Program-made: the position numbers and the translations under genes
The notes under the pieces: model-generated
Seen by the model: only the letters and a program-made list of their open reading frames with translations
The model's database searches: none
Told to the model about the DNA's origin: nothing
Part shown: positions 8,194 to 17,311 of the stretch, in pieces
Numbering within the stretch: position 1 is the first letter of the stretch
Layout of the letters: each line of letters begins with the position of its first letter
Source of the DNA: Bacillota bacterium
GTDB taxonomy: Bacteria; Bacillota; Clostridia; Lachnospirales; Lachnospiraceae
Direction of reading: 5' to 3'
NCBI GenBank assembly: GCA_023390555.1
Contig: JAEWCQ010000046.1
Location: forward strand, 70,870-134,869
Length of the DNA: 64,000 nucleotides

Positions 8194-10059
8194 ATGAACC
8201 GATTAGCTTTATCAGATGAACTATTGATGACGATAGATAAGCCTGCACGTTATATCGGCAATGAGCTGAATATGGTCAGAAAAGATCTGCGCGATGTGGA
8301 TATCCGATTTGTCATGTGCTTTCCCGATGTCTATGAGATTGGAATGTCACATCTTGGGATACAGATTCTTTATGATATGTTTAACAGACGTGAAGATGTT
8401 TACTGTGAACGCGTCTATTCCCCATGGCCGGATCTGCATAAGATCATGAAAGAACAGCAGATACCGCTGTTTTCTCTGGAAACGCAGCAGCCCGTGAAAC
8501 AGGCGGATTTTCTTGGAATTACCATTCAGTATGAGATGTGTTACACCAATATTCTGCAGATTTTAGACCTGTCACAAATTCCCTTCTGGGCAAAGGATCG
8601 AACCGATGCGGATCCGATTGTCATCGGCGGCGGGCCTTGTACGTATAACCCGGAACCGATTGCGGAGTTTTTTGACCTGTTTTATATCGGCGAGGGTGAA
8701 ATATCCTACGATGCGTTATTTGAACTGTATAAGGAATGTAGTAAGAGCGGAAAAAACCGGGATGAATTTTTGTATGAGGCTTCCAAAATACCAGGAATCT
8801 ATGTACCTGCTCTCTATGACGTTTCCTATCGGGCAGACGGTACGATTGCTTCGATGAAACCGATTCGGGATGGTGTACCGGAAAAAGTCAAAAAGCAGAT
8901 TGTGACCGATTTGACAGATGCGCCTTATCCGGAGAAACCGGTTGTGCCTTTCCTTAAGGCCACACAGGATCGTGTTGTTCTGGAAATTCAGCGCGGCTGC
9001 ATCCGTGGCTGCCGTTTCTGTCAGGCAGGAATGATTTACCGTCCGAACCGGGAAAAGGATGTGGAAGTGTTAAAAGAGTATGCCGTTCGGATGTTGCAGA
9101 GTACCGGACACGAAGAGATTTCCTTAAGTTCCTTAAGCTCTTCGGATTATTCACAGCTGGAAGAACTGGTCAGCTTTTTGATTGATACCTTTCAGGATAA
9201 GGGGGTGAATATTTCACTTCCTTCTTTGAGAATTGATGCCTTTTCTCTCGATGTCATGCGTAAAGTACAGGATGTCCGCAAAAGCAGTCTCACGTTTGCA
9301 CCGGAGGCCGGCTCCCAGAGACTTCGAAATGTCATCAACAAAGGGCTCACCGAAGAGGTGATTTTAGACGGTTCCGGAATGGCATTTGAAGGAGGCTGGC
9401 AGAAAGTGAAACTATACTTTATGCTGGGGCTTCCGACGGAGACCGAAGCGGACATGCAGGCCATTGCGGAGCTTGCAAATAAGATTGCCGCACGGTATTA
9501 TGAAATTCCAAAAGAGCAGAGAAACGGGAAATGCCAGATTACGATCAGTACCTCCTTTTTCGTGCCGAAGCCGTTTACGCCGTTTCAATGGGCGAGGATG
9601 TATGATAAGGACGATTATCTTGGACGTGCCAGAATAGTCAATAATGCCGTGAAGGAACAGTTAAACCGGAAGAGCATCAAGTACAACTGGCATGAGGCAG
9701 ATGTAACCGTACTGGAAGGTGTTCTTGCACGCGGAGACCGCAAGCTCGGACAGGCACTGCTGAAGGTATATGAAAAAGGCGGCATTTTCGATGCCTGGAC
9801 AGAATTTTTTGATAACAGACGCTGGATTGAAGCGTTTGAGGAGTGCGGAATCGATATGGATTTCTATACCACGCGTGAACGCCCGCTGGATGAAATATTC
9901 CCGTGGGATTATATTGATGACGGCGTTTCCCGCGAATTTCTGGAGCGCGAATGGAAAAATGCAGTGGAAGAGACGGTAACGCCGAACTGTCGTGAACGTT
10001 GTTCCGGCTGCGGCGGTATGCAGTTTCAAGGAGGTGTCTGTTATGAAAATCAGAATTAA
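8194..10059 (+). CDS. TIGR03960-family B12-binding radical SAM protein
   Basis: The 621-residue protein has a cobalamin-binding-like N-terminal domain (YEIGMSHLGIQILYDMFNRR) and a radical SAM core with the cluster-binding CIRGCRFCQAG near residue 267. The family is nearly always followed by a DUF2344/TIGR03936 protein, as here, and by an RNase E/G gene. Its reaction is not established. A Cys-rich end (CRERCSGCGG) suggests an additional metal site. It overlaps the next gene by 17 bp. Confidence 0.88.
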   Translation: MNRLALSDELLMTIDKPARYIGNELNMVRKDLRDVDIRFVMCFPDVYEIGMSHLGIQILYDMFNRREDVYCERVYSPWPDLHKIMKEQQIPLFSLETQQPVKQADFLGITIQYEMCYTNILQILDLSQIPFWAKDRTDADPIVIGGGPCTYNPEPIAEFFDLFYIGEGEISYDALFELYKECSKSGKNRDEFLYEASKIPGIYVPALYDVSYRADGTIASMKPIRDGVPEKVKKQIVTDLTDAPYPEKPVVPFLKATQDRVVLEIQRGCIRGCRFCQAGMIYRPNREKDVEVLKEYAVRMLQSTGHEEISLSSLSSSDYSQLEELVSFLIDTFQDKGVNISLPSLRIDAFSLDVMRKVQDVRKSSLTFAPEAGSQRLRNVINKGLTEEVILDGSGMAFEGGWQKVKLYFMLGLPTETEADMQAIAELANKIAARYYEIPKEQRNGKCQITISTSFFVPKPFTPFQWARMYDKDDYLGRARIVNNAVKEQLNRKSIKYNWHEADVTVLEGVLARGDRKLGQALLKVYEKGGIFDAWTEFFDNRRWIEAFEECGIDMDFYTTRERPLDEIFPWDYIDDGVSREFLEREWKNAVEETVTPNCRERCSGCGGMQFQGGVCYENQN

Positions 10060-10765
10060 ATTTCGGAAGTACGGCGTTATGAAATTCGTCGGACATCTGG
10101 ATATCATGCGTTATTTTCAGAAAGCAATGCGCCGCGCGGACATAGATATTGCGTATTCCGGAGGATTCAGCCCGCATCAGATCATGTCCTTTGCAGCTCC
10201 TCTCGGCGTCGGAATTACAAGTGACGGAGAATATCTGGACATTGAAGTCCATTCTACCGGAAGCTCTCTGGAGGCGGTGGAAGCCTTGAACCGGACGATG
10301 GTAGAAGGAGTGGAAGTCATTTCCTATAAGCTGCTTCCGGAGCAGGCGAAAACTGCAATGGCAATCGTAGCTGCTGCAGATTACGAAGTGTTTTATAAGG
10401 AAGGTTATGATCTTCCCGGTACGATCGAGGACCTTCAAGTTAAGTTAAGGGAATTTTATGAATTGCCGGAAGAGATTTTGATTACCAAGAAGACGAAAAA
10501 AAGTGAAAAGGTCATGGATTTAAAGCAGCTGATCTATAGTTTTAAAATCAGAGAACAGGATGGAAGACCGGTATATGAGTTAAGAGTCTGTACCGGAAGC
10601 ACGGATAATGTAAAACCGGAACTCGTACTGGAATCCTTCTATCAGTTCCTTGGAAAAGAATACAATGAAATGGCATTCCAGCTTCACCGGCTGGATGTAT
10701 ATGCAAAAGAGGAAATTTCGGATGCATTCATTTCATTGGATGAAATGGGAGAGAATATTGAATAG
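10043..10765 (+). CDS. TIGR03936 / DUF2344 radical SAM-associated protein
   Basis: This 240-residue protein begins MKIRIKFRKYGVMKFVGHLD and has the SGGFSPHQIMSFAAPLGVG block typical of DUF2344, the constant partner of TIGR03960 proteins. It has no SAM cluster of its own. The start at 10043 is fixed by a perfect AAGGAGGTG 7 bp upstream, inside the previous gene. The pair probably acts together, perhaps on RNA or ribosome-related substrates given the neighbouring RNase; that is inference. Confidence 0.87.
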   Translation: MKIRIKFRKYGVMKFVGHLDIMRYFQKAMRRADIDIAYSGGFSPHQIMSFAAPLGVGITSDGEYLDIEVHSTGSSLEAVEALNRTMVEGVEVISYKLLPEQAKTAMAIVAAADYEVFYKEGYDLPGTIEDLQVKLREFYELPEEILITKKTKKSEKVMDLKQLIYSFKIREQDGRPVYELRVCTGSTDNVKPELVLESFYQFLGKEYNEMAFQLHRLDVYAKEEISDAFISLDEMGENIE

Positions 10766-11945
10766 GCGTTTCCTAATTACAAAAATAGAACTGAATCGTC
10801 AGGATTTCGAAGTATTTGCAGAATATGAAGAAAACAGAAATCTGGTGGATGTGACCTGCGAATCCATACAGAAGAAAAGTATTCTGGGCAATATCTATAT
10901 CGGACGTGTCAAAGATATCGTGAAGAATCTGAATGCCGCATTTATCGATATCGGGAATAATTTGGTCTGTTATTACCCGCTGGAAGACTACAAATCCCCC
11001 ATATTTACCCATAAGATTGGGAAAAAACCGCTTTGCCAGGGGGATGAACTTGTGGTTCAGGTTACAAAAGAAGCGGTAAAGACAAAATTTCCCGTAGTCA
11101 CGACCAATTTGAACTTTTCTGGAAATTATCTGATTCTGACAACCGAAAATCATCAGCTTGGAATATCGAACAAATTGAATAAAGAGAAAAAGAACTTCTA
11201 TAAAGAATTATTTGCAGATACGCATTTTGCGGATCATGGCGTGATTGTGCGGACGAATGCCGCAAACGCCAGTCCTGATGCGCTTATGGAAGAATACCGG
11301 CAGCTGCGTCAGGAATATGAGATTTTGCTGCAGACCTGTCAGGGCAAGACCGTCTTTAGCTGTTTAAAGAAGTCTGAAGCTTTTTACCTGAAGGAGTTAA
11401 AGGCAAGGGTGTTAGAAGAAATAGATGAAATAATTACGGATGATGCTGCAATCTACCATGAACTTCAGGGACATGATAATCTTGCATCCCGATGTGGAAT
11501 TCGATTCTATGAAGATGCATCCTATCCGCTTTCCAGACTTTATGCGGTGTCTACGGATATTGAGGCTGCGTTAAAGGAACGGGTCTGGCTGAATTCAGGT
11601 GCATATCTGATTATTTCTCCGACGGAAGCTCTGACGGTGATTGATGTCAACAGCGGGAAAAACAGTTCTGTCAAAAGTAAGCAGGAAATGATCTTAAAGA
11701 TCAATCAGGAGGCCGCCGCCGAAATTGCAAAGCAGCTTCGCATCCGCAATCTGTCCGGGATCTGCATTATAGACTTTATCAATATGCAGTCGAAAGACGA
11801 TATGGATGCGCTGATGCACGACTTTCGTGTGGCTTTAAAAAAAGATACCGTTGCAGTACAGCTGATTGATATCACCAAGCTTGGGCTGGTAGAACTGACA
11901 CGGAAAAAAGAAAAGCGTTCGCTCTATGAGCAGATTTTTGCGTAG
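10758..11945 (+). CDS. Ribonuclease E/G family protein
   Basis: The protein has an S1-like N-terminal domain (GNIYIGRVKDIVKNLNAAFIDIG) and the RNase E/G catalytic core, with the metal-binding block TVIDVNSGKNS near residue 296 and CIIDFINMQ near residue 336. At about 395 residues it is RNase G-like, without the E. coli RNase E scaffold arm. I prefer the TTG at 10758, which has GGGAGAG 4 bp upstream and overlaps the previous stop; an ATG at 10740 is possible. It completes the TIGR03960-TIGR03936-RNase operon. Confidence 0.87.
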   Translation: MNRRFLITKIELNRQDFEVFAEYEENRNLVDVTCESIQKKSILGNIYIGRVKDIVKNLNAAFIDIGNNLVCYYPLEDYKSPIFTHKIGKKPLCQGDELVVQVTKEAVKTKFPVVTTNLNFSGNYLILTTENHQLGISNKLNKEKKNFYKELFADTHFADHGVIVRTNAANASPDALMEEYRQLRQEYEILLQTCQGKTVFSCLKKSEAFYLKELKARVLEEIDEIITDDAAIYHELQGHDNLASRCGIRFYEDASYPLSRLYAVSTDIEAALKERVWLNSGAYLIISPTEALTVIDVNSGKNSSVKSKQEMILKINQEAAAEIAKQLRIRNLSGICIIDFINMQSKDDMDALMHDFRVALKKDTVAVQLIDITKLGLVELTRKKEKRSLYEQIFA

Positions 11946-11999
11946 AATATTTGTATGGAATAGAAATTGCAGATACAAACCGGAAACCAGAAAAATAGA

Positions 12000-12028
12000 T
12001 TGACGTGATTCGGTAATTATGATATTAT
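12000..12028 (+). promoter_or_regulatory. Promoter of rplU-prp-rpmA
   Basis: TTGACG (12000-12005), 17-bp spacer, TATTAT (12023-12028), immediately before the rplU leader. Confidence 0.7.
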
Positions 12029-12029
12029 A

Positions 12030-12110
12030 CTACGGTATGCCGCACAGTGAGGTTGTCAAAGTCTGGAAACAGCACCGTAACTGGCGAGTAATGATAAATA
12101 GGAGGTGCCA
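12030..12110 (+). promoter_or_regulatory. Candidate ribosomal protein L21 leader
   Basis: About 80 nt of transcribed leader precede rplU and include the stretches CCGCACAGTGAGG, GTAACTGGCGAG and the ribosome site AGGAGGTGCC. Firmicutes carry a structured autoregulatory L21 leader at this position. I recognise the position and parts of the sequence but have not folded it; a search with the Rfam L21_leader model would decide. Confidence 0.5.
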
Positions 12111-12111
12111 T

Positions 12112-12420
12112 ATGTACGCAATTATAGCAACAGGTGGTAAACAGTACAAAGTAGCCGAAGGCGATATCATTACCATTGAAAAGCTTGGTGTTGAAGCTGG
12201 AGAGACTGTTACTTTTGATCAGGTCTTAGCTGTAAACAACGGTTCATTGGTTGTTGGTGATCCAACGGTATCAAATGCAACCGTAACTGCTTCTGTCGTA
12301 AAAGAAGGAAGAGGCAAAAAGGTTATCGTTTACAAGTATAAGAGAAAAACCGGTTATCACAAGAAAAACGGTCACAGACAGGCGTTTACACAGGTTAAGA
12401 TCGAAAAGATTAATGGATAA
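12112..12420 (+). CDS. rplU: 50S ribosomal protein L21
   Basis: The 102-residue protein starts MYAIIATGGKQYKVAEGD and ends with the HKKNGHRQAFTQVKIEKI block, both diagnostic of bL21. The start at 12112 follows AGGAGGTGCC; upstream in-frame codons belong to the leader. It is the first gene of the conserved L21-Prp-L27 operon. Confidence 0.97.
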   Translation: MYAIIATGGKQYKVAEGDIITIEKLGVEAGETVTFDQVLAVNNGSLVVGDPTVSNATVTASVVKEGRGKKVIVYKYKRKTGYHKKNGHRQAFTQVKIEKING

Positions 12421-12436
12421 TCGATAAGGAATTGTT

Positions 12437-12766
12437 ATGATAAAAATAACGATTTTCAGAAACAGTGATACATCCTATATGGGATTTGACTGTATCGGAC
12501 ATGCTGGTTTTGCTCCGGAAGGAGAAGATATTATATGCGCAGGCGTTTCTTCGCTTGTCATTAATACTGTGAATTCCATTGCATGTTTCACAAAGATGAA
12601 GTTCTCCACGGATTCTGATGAGGAAACCGGGAAATTAACCGTACGGTTTAAACATCCGGCAGACCATGATACAGATCTCCTGATGCAGTCACTTGTTTTA
12701 GGCTTACAGGGAATACAAAACAGTTACGGAAATGAGTATATTAAACTTGATTTCAGGGAGGTGTAA
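12437..12766 (+). CDS. prp: Ribosomal-processing cysteine protease Prp
   Basis: Prp removes the N-terminal extension of L27 in Firmicutes. The 109-residue protein has the catalytic His in CIGHAGFA and the catalytic Cys in DIICAGVSSLVINTVN. It lies between rplU and rpmA, the standard place, and its likely substrate site is present in the next gene. Confidence 0.93.
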   Translation: MIKITIFRNSDTSYMGFDCIGHAGFAPEGEDIICAGVSSLVINTVNSIACFTKMKFSTDSDEETGKLTVRFKHPADHDTDLLMQSLVLGLQGIQNSYGNEYIKLDFREV

Positions 12767-12769
12767 GAC

Positions 12770-13060
12770 ATGTTAACAATGAACCTTCAGTTTTTCGCTC
12801 ATAAAAAGGGAGTTGGTTCTACCAAGAACGGTAGAGATTCCGAATCCAAGAGATTAGGTGCGAAAAGAGCAGACGGACAGTTCGTAAAGGCTGGCAACAT
12901 TTTATACAGACAGCGCGGAACTAAGATTCATCCAGGCGTGAATGTAGGCATCGGTGGCGATGATACTTTATTCGCTCTGACAGATGGAGTCTTGAGATTT
13001 GAGAGAAAAGGAAGAGATAAGAAACAGGCTTCCGTATATCCAATAGCAAGCAACGAATAA
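12770..13060 (+). CDS. rpmA: 50S ribosomal protein L27 with Prp-cleaved leader
   Basis: This is bL27, 96 residues, with HKKGVGSTKNGRDSESKRLG. The N-terminus MLTMNLQFFAHKKG carries the LQFF-A processing site cut by Prp, exposing the Ala-His end that reaches the peptidyl-transferase centre. AGGGAGGTG at 12755-12763 supports the ATG at 12770 rather than the one at 12779. Confidence 0.97.
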   Translation: MLTMNLQFFAHKKGVGSTKNGRDSESKRLGAKRADGQFVKAGNILYRQRGTKIHPGVNVGIGGDDTLFALTDGVLRFERKGRDKKQASVYPIASNE

Positions 13061-13069
13061 AATGACCAG

Positions 13070-13110
13070 ATAGACCCGACATATTCTGCCGGGTCTATTT
13101 TATCATTTTA
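13070..13110 (+). terminator. Terminator after rpmA
   Basis: A 9-bp stem ATAGACCCG / CGGGTCTAT with an 11-nt loop is followed by a T-rich tract, 10 bp after the rpmA stop. Confidence 0.88.
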
Positions 13111-13240
13111 GGAGAAAAAACTGTTCCAGGAACATGTGAAGATTATGGTGTTCCCATAGAATAAAATTGAACGCAGTACACTTTGGTTCTGTGAACGAAA
13201 ATAGACTGATAATCCAAAACTATTTTGGTAACGATACAAT

Positions 13241-13260
13241 TGACAGATGTTAATCTGTCA
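13241..13260. repeat. Perfect 8-bp inverted repeat upstream of obgE
   Basis: TGACAGAT-GTTA-ATCTGTCA forms a perfect palindrome with a 4-nt centre, 26 bp before the obgE start. The preceding T makes a TTGACA -35 hexamer overlapping its left arm, but no good -10 follows at the right distance. It could be an operator or a small leader hairpin. Confidence 0.5.
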
Positions 13261-13286
13261 CATTTGAGAATATGAGGTAGAGAGTA

Positions 13287-14570
13287 ATGTTTGCCGACAG
13301 TGCAAAAATAATCATAAAGTCAGGAAAAGGCGGCGATGGACATGTTAGTTTTCGCCGTGAGAAATATGTGCCGGACGGTGGTCCGGACGGCGGCGACGGA
13401 GGAAAAGGTGGTGATGTCATCTTTGTTGTGGATGAGGGAATCAACACGCTGAATGAATTTCGTCATAAGCGTAAGTTTGCCGCACAAGTCGGAGAAGAAG
13501 GCGGAAAACGGAACTGCCATGGAAAAAAAGGTGAAGATCTTATTTTGAAGGTACCGGCAGGTACCATTATACGGGATGCCGCGACCGAAAAAGTCATTGC
13601 TGATATGTCCGGAACGAACATCCGTCAGGTTATTTTAACCGGAGGAAAAGGCGGACTCGGAAATCAGCATTTTGCGACCGCTTCGATGCAGGCACCAAAA
13701 TATGCACAGCCGGGTCAGGAAGCGCTTGAACTTGAGGTTCGGCTGGAACTTAAAGTGATTGCGGATGTGGGGCTGGTAGGTTTCCCGAATGTCGGAAAAT
13801 CTACACTGTTATCCTGTGTGACAAATGCAACACCAAAGATAGCCAATTATCACTTCACGACGTTAAATCCAATTCTTGGCGTGGTAGATCTGGGCGACGG
13901 AGATGGATTTGTGATGGCGGATATTCCGGGCTTAATTGAGGGCGCTTCAGAGGGAATCGGACTGGGACATGAATTCTTAAAACACATTGAACGTACGAAG
14001 GTCATGATTCATGTTGTGGATGCGGCTTCTACCGAAGGCCGAGATCCGATTGCCGATATCTATGCAATCAATAAAGAGCTGGAATCTTATAATTCCGGAT
14101 TAATGCAGAAGCCGCAGGTGATTGCAGCAAACAAAATTGATGCCATTTATGAAGGTGAGAATGAAGTGATCCAGCAGCTTCGTGCTGAATTTGAACCGAA
14201 GGGCATGAAGGTGTTTCCAATATCAGCGGTGAGTAAAAAGGGCTTAAAGGAATTGCTTTACCATGTAAAAGAGCTACTGAATCAGGCCGGTGACGCACCG
14301 ATCATCTATGAACAGGAATTCTTTCCAGATTCCCATGTTCTGGATGCATATACCATTGAAGTCAGTTCGGAAGACGGTGCTTACGTTGTGGAAGGACCAA
14401 AGATTGATAAAATGTTAGGATACACCAATATTGATTCCGAGAAGGGATTTTTGTTCTTCCAGAAATTCCTGAAACAGCAGGGAATCTTAGAAGAACTGGA
14501 AAAGATGGGCATACAGGAAGGTGATACCGTCCGCATGTATGGTCTTGAATTTGATTATTATAAGGAGTAG
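13287..14570 (+). CDS. obgE: GTPase Obg
   Basis: ObgE/CgtA is the essential GTPase of late 50S assembly and stress control. The 427-residue protein has the Gly-rich Obg fold first (GKGGDGHVSFRREKYVPDGG), then the G domain with GFPNVGKSTLL, the DIPGLIEGAS switch region and NKID, and a C-terminal OCT-type domain after about residue 350. The start follows GAGGTAGAGAG. It begins a ribosome-maturation cluster running to rsfS. Confidence 0.96.
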   Translation: MFADSAKIIIKSGKGGDGHVSFRREKYVPDGGPDGGDGGKGGDVIFVVDEGINTLNEFRHKRKFAAQVGEEGGKRNCHGKKGEDLILKVPAGTIIRDAATEKVIADMSGTNIRQVILTGGKGGLGNQHFATASMQAPKYAQPGQEALELEVRLELKVIADVGLVGFPNVGKSTLLSCVTNATPKIANYHFTTLNPILGVVDLGDGDGFVMADIPGLIEGASEGIGLGHEFLKHIERTKVMIHVVDAASTEGRDPIADIYAINKELESYNSGLMQKPQVIAANKIDAIYEGENEVIQQLRAEFEPKGMKVFPISAVSKKGLKELLYHVKELLNQAGDAPIIYEQEFFPDSHVLDAYTIEVSSEDGAYVVEGPKIDKMLGYTNIDSEKGFLFFQKFLKQQGILEELEKMGIQEGDTVRMYGLEFDYYKE

Positions 14571-14574
14571 AACA

Positions 14575-14865
14575 ATGACAAGCAAGCAGCGTTCTTATTT
14601 AAAAGGATTAGCAAGTAACATGACCCCGATCTTCCAGATTGGGAAAGCAAGTCTGACACCGGAGATCGTAACGGCTTTGGACGAAGCAATTGAGAAAAGA
14701 GAACTGATCAAAGTTTCTGTCCTCAAAAACTGTGCGGATGACCCGCATGAAATTGCAGAAATAATTGCAGAACGTACTAAATCACAGGTGGTTGTAGTAA
14801 TCGGGAAAAAAATCGTGCTCTACCGCCCATCGAAGAAAAATCCAAAAATAGAACTTCCGAAATAA
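14575..14865 (+). CDS. yhbY: YhbY-type CRM-domain RNA-binding protein
   Basis: The 96-residue protein is a single CRM domain: SKQRSYLKGLASNMTPIFQIGK at the N-terminus, then VLKNCADDPHEIAE and the VVVIGKKIVLYRPSK end. The family binds pre-50S particles. TAAGGAG at 14560-14566 places the start at 14575, 4 bp after obgE. Confidence 0.92.
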   Translation: MTSKQRSYLKGLASNMTPIFQIGKASLTPEIVTALDEAIEKRELIKVSVLKNCADDPHEIAEIIAERTKSQVVVVIGKKIVLYRPSKKNPKIELPK

Positions 14866-14886
14866 AGCATGGGGAGCCTGAAACAA

Positions 14887-15495
14887 ATGTCTGAAAAAAA
14901 GATCGGTATTATGGGTGGCACGTTCAATCCGATTCATAATGGCCATTTGATACTGGCTGAAAATGCATACAGCCAATACCAGCTTGATAAGATTTACTTT
15001 ATACCGGCAGGCATACCTCCGCATAAGAGAAATGCCGCAATTGCGGATGGCGATGTCCGATGTAAAATGGTGGAGCTTGCCATATCGGATAATCCGGCGT
15101 TTGCCATCTCCAATATAGAAATATGTTCCGGTGAAATGAGTTATACGTTCCAAACGCTGGAACAATTAAAAGAAAAGATGCCGGATACGGAAATCTATTT
15201 TATCATGGGTGCGGACTCTCTTTCTGATTTTCCAACCTGGAGAAATCCACAGCGTATTTGCGAGTTGTCCAGACTTTTGGTAGCGGTTCGTGACGATCTC
15301 GATCACGCCGAACTGGAACAGATGGCCAGCCGGATTCGGTCTGATTTTCATACGAAAGTCGATTTGCTGAACACACCAAACATCTCGATTTCTTCGCATG
15401 ATATCCGCAACAGAATTAGTGATCGACGTTCCATACGTTATCTCGTACCGGAAGCAGTCCGAAAATATATTGGAGACAAAAGTCTCTATCTATGA
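14887..15495 (+). CDS. nadD: Nicotinate-nucleotide adenylyltransferase
   Basis: NadD converts nicotinate mononucleotide and ATP to deamido-NAD. The 202-residue protein has GGTFNPIHNGHLILAE (nucleotidyl-transferase GxxxPxHxGH motif), FIMGADSLSDFPTW and the C-terminal ISSHDIRNRI motif. The ATG at 14887 has GGGGAG 9 bp upstream; an in-frame ATG at 14869 lacks a site. It sits in the obgE-rsfS cluster, as in many Firmicutes. Confidence 0.94.
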   Translation: MSEKKIGIMGGTFNPIHNGHLILAENAYSQYQLDKIYFIPAGIPPHKRNAAIADGDVRCKMVELAISDNPAFAISNIEICSGEMSYTFQTLEQLKEKMPDTEIYFIMGADSLSDFPTWRNPQRICELSRLLVAVRDDLDHAELEQMASRIRSDFHTKVDLLNTPNISISSHDIRNRISDRRSIRYLVPEAVRKYIGDKSLYL

Positions 15496-15528
15496 ATTTA
15501 AAATGACTAAAGCAGCTGAGGAAATGAT

Positions 15529-16116
15529 ATGGATGAACAATTTCATGAAATCCAGACACAATTAAAAAAAGAACTGGACAAGGATCGGTATGAACATACT
15601 CTGGGTGTCATGTATACGGCGGGATGTCTTGCCATGCGTTACAATTATGACATGAAAAAAGCGATGCTGGCAGGCCTGTTGCATGATTGCGCAAAATGTA
15701 TTCCAAATGAGAAAAAGATAAAACTTTGCAGGAAAAATGATATCATACTGACGAAAATCGAACTGGAGAATCCGTTTCTGATTCATGCAAAATTAGGTGC
15801 ATTTATTGCTTCCAGTAAATATGATATTACAGATAAAGAAATTCTTCATGCAATACAGGTGCATACAACCGGTGCTCCGGCAATGAATATACTCGATCAG
15901 ATTGTCTTTATCTCCGATTATATTGAACCGAATCGAACAAAGGCAGAAGATCTGGAAAATATCCGGACACTTGCATTCGAAGATTTAAATCAGGCCACAT
16001 TGAAAATACTGAGTGATACATTAAAATATCTCAACGACCATCGTGACAGGGACAGTATTGACCCTGAAACCATGGAGACGTATGAATACTATAAGCAGGA
16101 GGCAAAGCATGAATAA
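15529..16116 (+). CDS. yqeK: YqeK-type HD-domain hydrolase
   Basis: The 195-residue HD-domain protein has H-x(n)-HD-x(n)-D spacing, with GLLHDCAKC near residue 49 and IVFISDYIEP near residue 128. YqeK-family enzymes hydrolyse diadenosine tetraphosphate symmetrically, and the gene normally lies between nadD and rsfS. It overlaps rsfS by 8 bp. Confidence 0.92.
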   Translation: MDEQFHEIQTQLKKELDKDRYEHTLGVMYTAGCLAMRYNYDMKKAMLAGLLHDCAKCIPNEKKIKLCRKNDIILTKIELENPFLIHAKLGAFIASSKYDITDKEILHAIQVHTTGAPAMNILDQIVFISDYIEPNRTKAEDLENIRTLAFEDLNQATLKILSDTLKYLNDHRDRDSIDPETMETYEYYKQEAKHE

Positions 16117-16462
16117 TGATTCTAAGGAAATGGCAAAACTGGCATGTAAAGCATTAGAAGAGAAGAAAGCAGAAAATATCCGTCTGATAGACATCAGTGA
16201 GGTGTCGGTCATCGCGGATTATTTTATCATTGCGAACGGTCTGAATCCGAATCAGCTGCAGGCAATGCAGGATGCTGTTGACGAGGCATTGTATAAAGCA
16301 GGATACCGCGTAAAACAGATTGAGGGAAATCAGCGTTCCAGTTGGATACTGATGGATTATAGCGATATCATCGTCCACATCTTTTCAAAGGAAGACAGAT
16401 TATTCTATAATCTCGAAAAAGTATGGCATGACGGAAAACAGATTGAACTGGATGAACTGTAA
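16109..16462 (+). CDS. rsfS: Ribosome silencing factor RsfS
   Basis: RsfS binds L14 and blocks subunit joining. The 117-residue protein has the family blocks ISEVSVIADYFIIANGLNPNQLQAM, WILMDYSDIIVHIFSKEDRLFYNLEKVW. The start at 16109 follows AGGAGG inside yqeK. A convergent terminator follows. Confidence 0.94.
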   Translation: MNNDSKEMAKLACKALEEKKAENIRLIDISEVSVIADYFIIANGLNPNQLQAMQDAVDEALYKAGYRVKQIEGNQRSSWILMDYSDIIVHIFSKEDRLFYNLEKVWHDGKQIELDEL

Positions 16463-16564
16463 GCAGAAATAGAAGTTTATTGTTATGCAGTACGGAGTGT
16501 TGTTTGACTCGTAGTAACGAAACATTGCCCTTTATGGCAACAGTGACTTTTCTTTAAACTTAAT

Positions 16565-16625
16565 AACAGGTATGATTGAAAGATGCATATATTTCCATCC
16601 GTTCCAATCATACCTGTTTTATTTT
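16565..16625. terminator. Bidirectional terminator between rsfS and lexA
   Basis: A 14-bp stem AACAGGTATGATTG / CAATCATACCTGTT with a 26-nt loop carries T-rich tracts on both sides, between the convergent rsfS and lexA genes. Confidence 0.85.
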
Positions 16626-16634
16626 CCGCAATTT

Positions 16635-17249
16635 TTAGAAGAAGCGGAAGACTCCAAACACCTTACCAAGAATTTGACATTCCGGCACAATGATCGGTTC
16701 CATGGAATCATTCTCCGGCTGTAACCGATAGTGTCCGTTTTCCTTATAAAATGTCTTCACTGTGGCTGAATCCTCTATAAGCGCCACCACCATATCACCA
16801 TTCAGGGCAGTTGGCTGTTTCTGAACGAGAATATAATCTCCATCAAAAATCCCCGCATTTATCATACTTTCTCCCTTTACATTCAACAAAAAGGATTCTT
16901 CATTCGGCATGAACTCAGCCGGAATCGGAAAATAACTGCTGATATTTTCCACTGCCAGCAGAGGCTGCCCTGCAGCGACCTTTCCCAGCATAGGAACATT
17001 CACAACTTCACGTCTTGTTAAATTAAAGTTATCATCAATAATCTCTATGGCACGTGGTTTTGTCGGATCTCTCCGAATATAGCCGTTTTTTTCCAGCGTT
17101 TCCAGATGGGAATGCACGGATGAAGTGGACTTCAAATGAACTGCCTCACAGATTTCCCTCACTGCCGGCGGATATCCGCGGTTTAAAATTTCCTGTTTGA
17201 TATATTCCAGTATCTCACGCTGTTTTGCGCTGATTTTTCCATATGACAT
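16635..17249 (-). CDS. lexA: SOS repressor LexA
   Basis: LexA represses SOS genes and self-cleaves with RecA. The 204-residue protein has the winged helix N-terminus MSYGKISAKQREILEYIKQE, a cleavage site in LGKVAAGQPLL (Ala-Gly), the catalytic Ser in VKGESMINAGIFDGD and the catalytic Lys in DSATVKTFYKE. The start at 17249 has AGGAGGT upstream; earlier in-frame codons lack a site. It is divergent from a LysM gene and shares SOS boxes with it. Confidence 0.95.
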   Translation of the reverse strand: MSYGKISAKQREILEYIKQEILNRGYPPAVREICEAVHLKSTSSVHSHLETLEKNGYIRRDPTKPRAIEIIDDNFNLTRREVVNVPMLGKVAAGQPLLAVENISSYFPIPAEFMPNEESFLLNVKGESMINAGIFDGDYILVQKQPTALNGDMVVALIEDSATVKTFYKENGHYRLQPENDSMEPIIVPECQILGKVFGVFRFF

Positions 17250-17311
17250 GCAAATACCTCCTAAAGTAGCAAATCTGTTAAAAAAATAGTACCATACTAT
17301 AACGCAAAATG

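Noticed and set aside
9661..10438. Long minus-strand frames over the TIGR03960/TIGR03936 genes
   Set aside because: Shadows of well-supported plus-strand genes; no family features.
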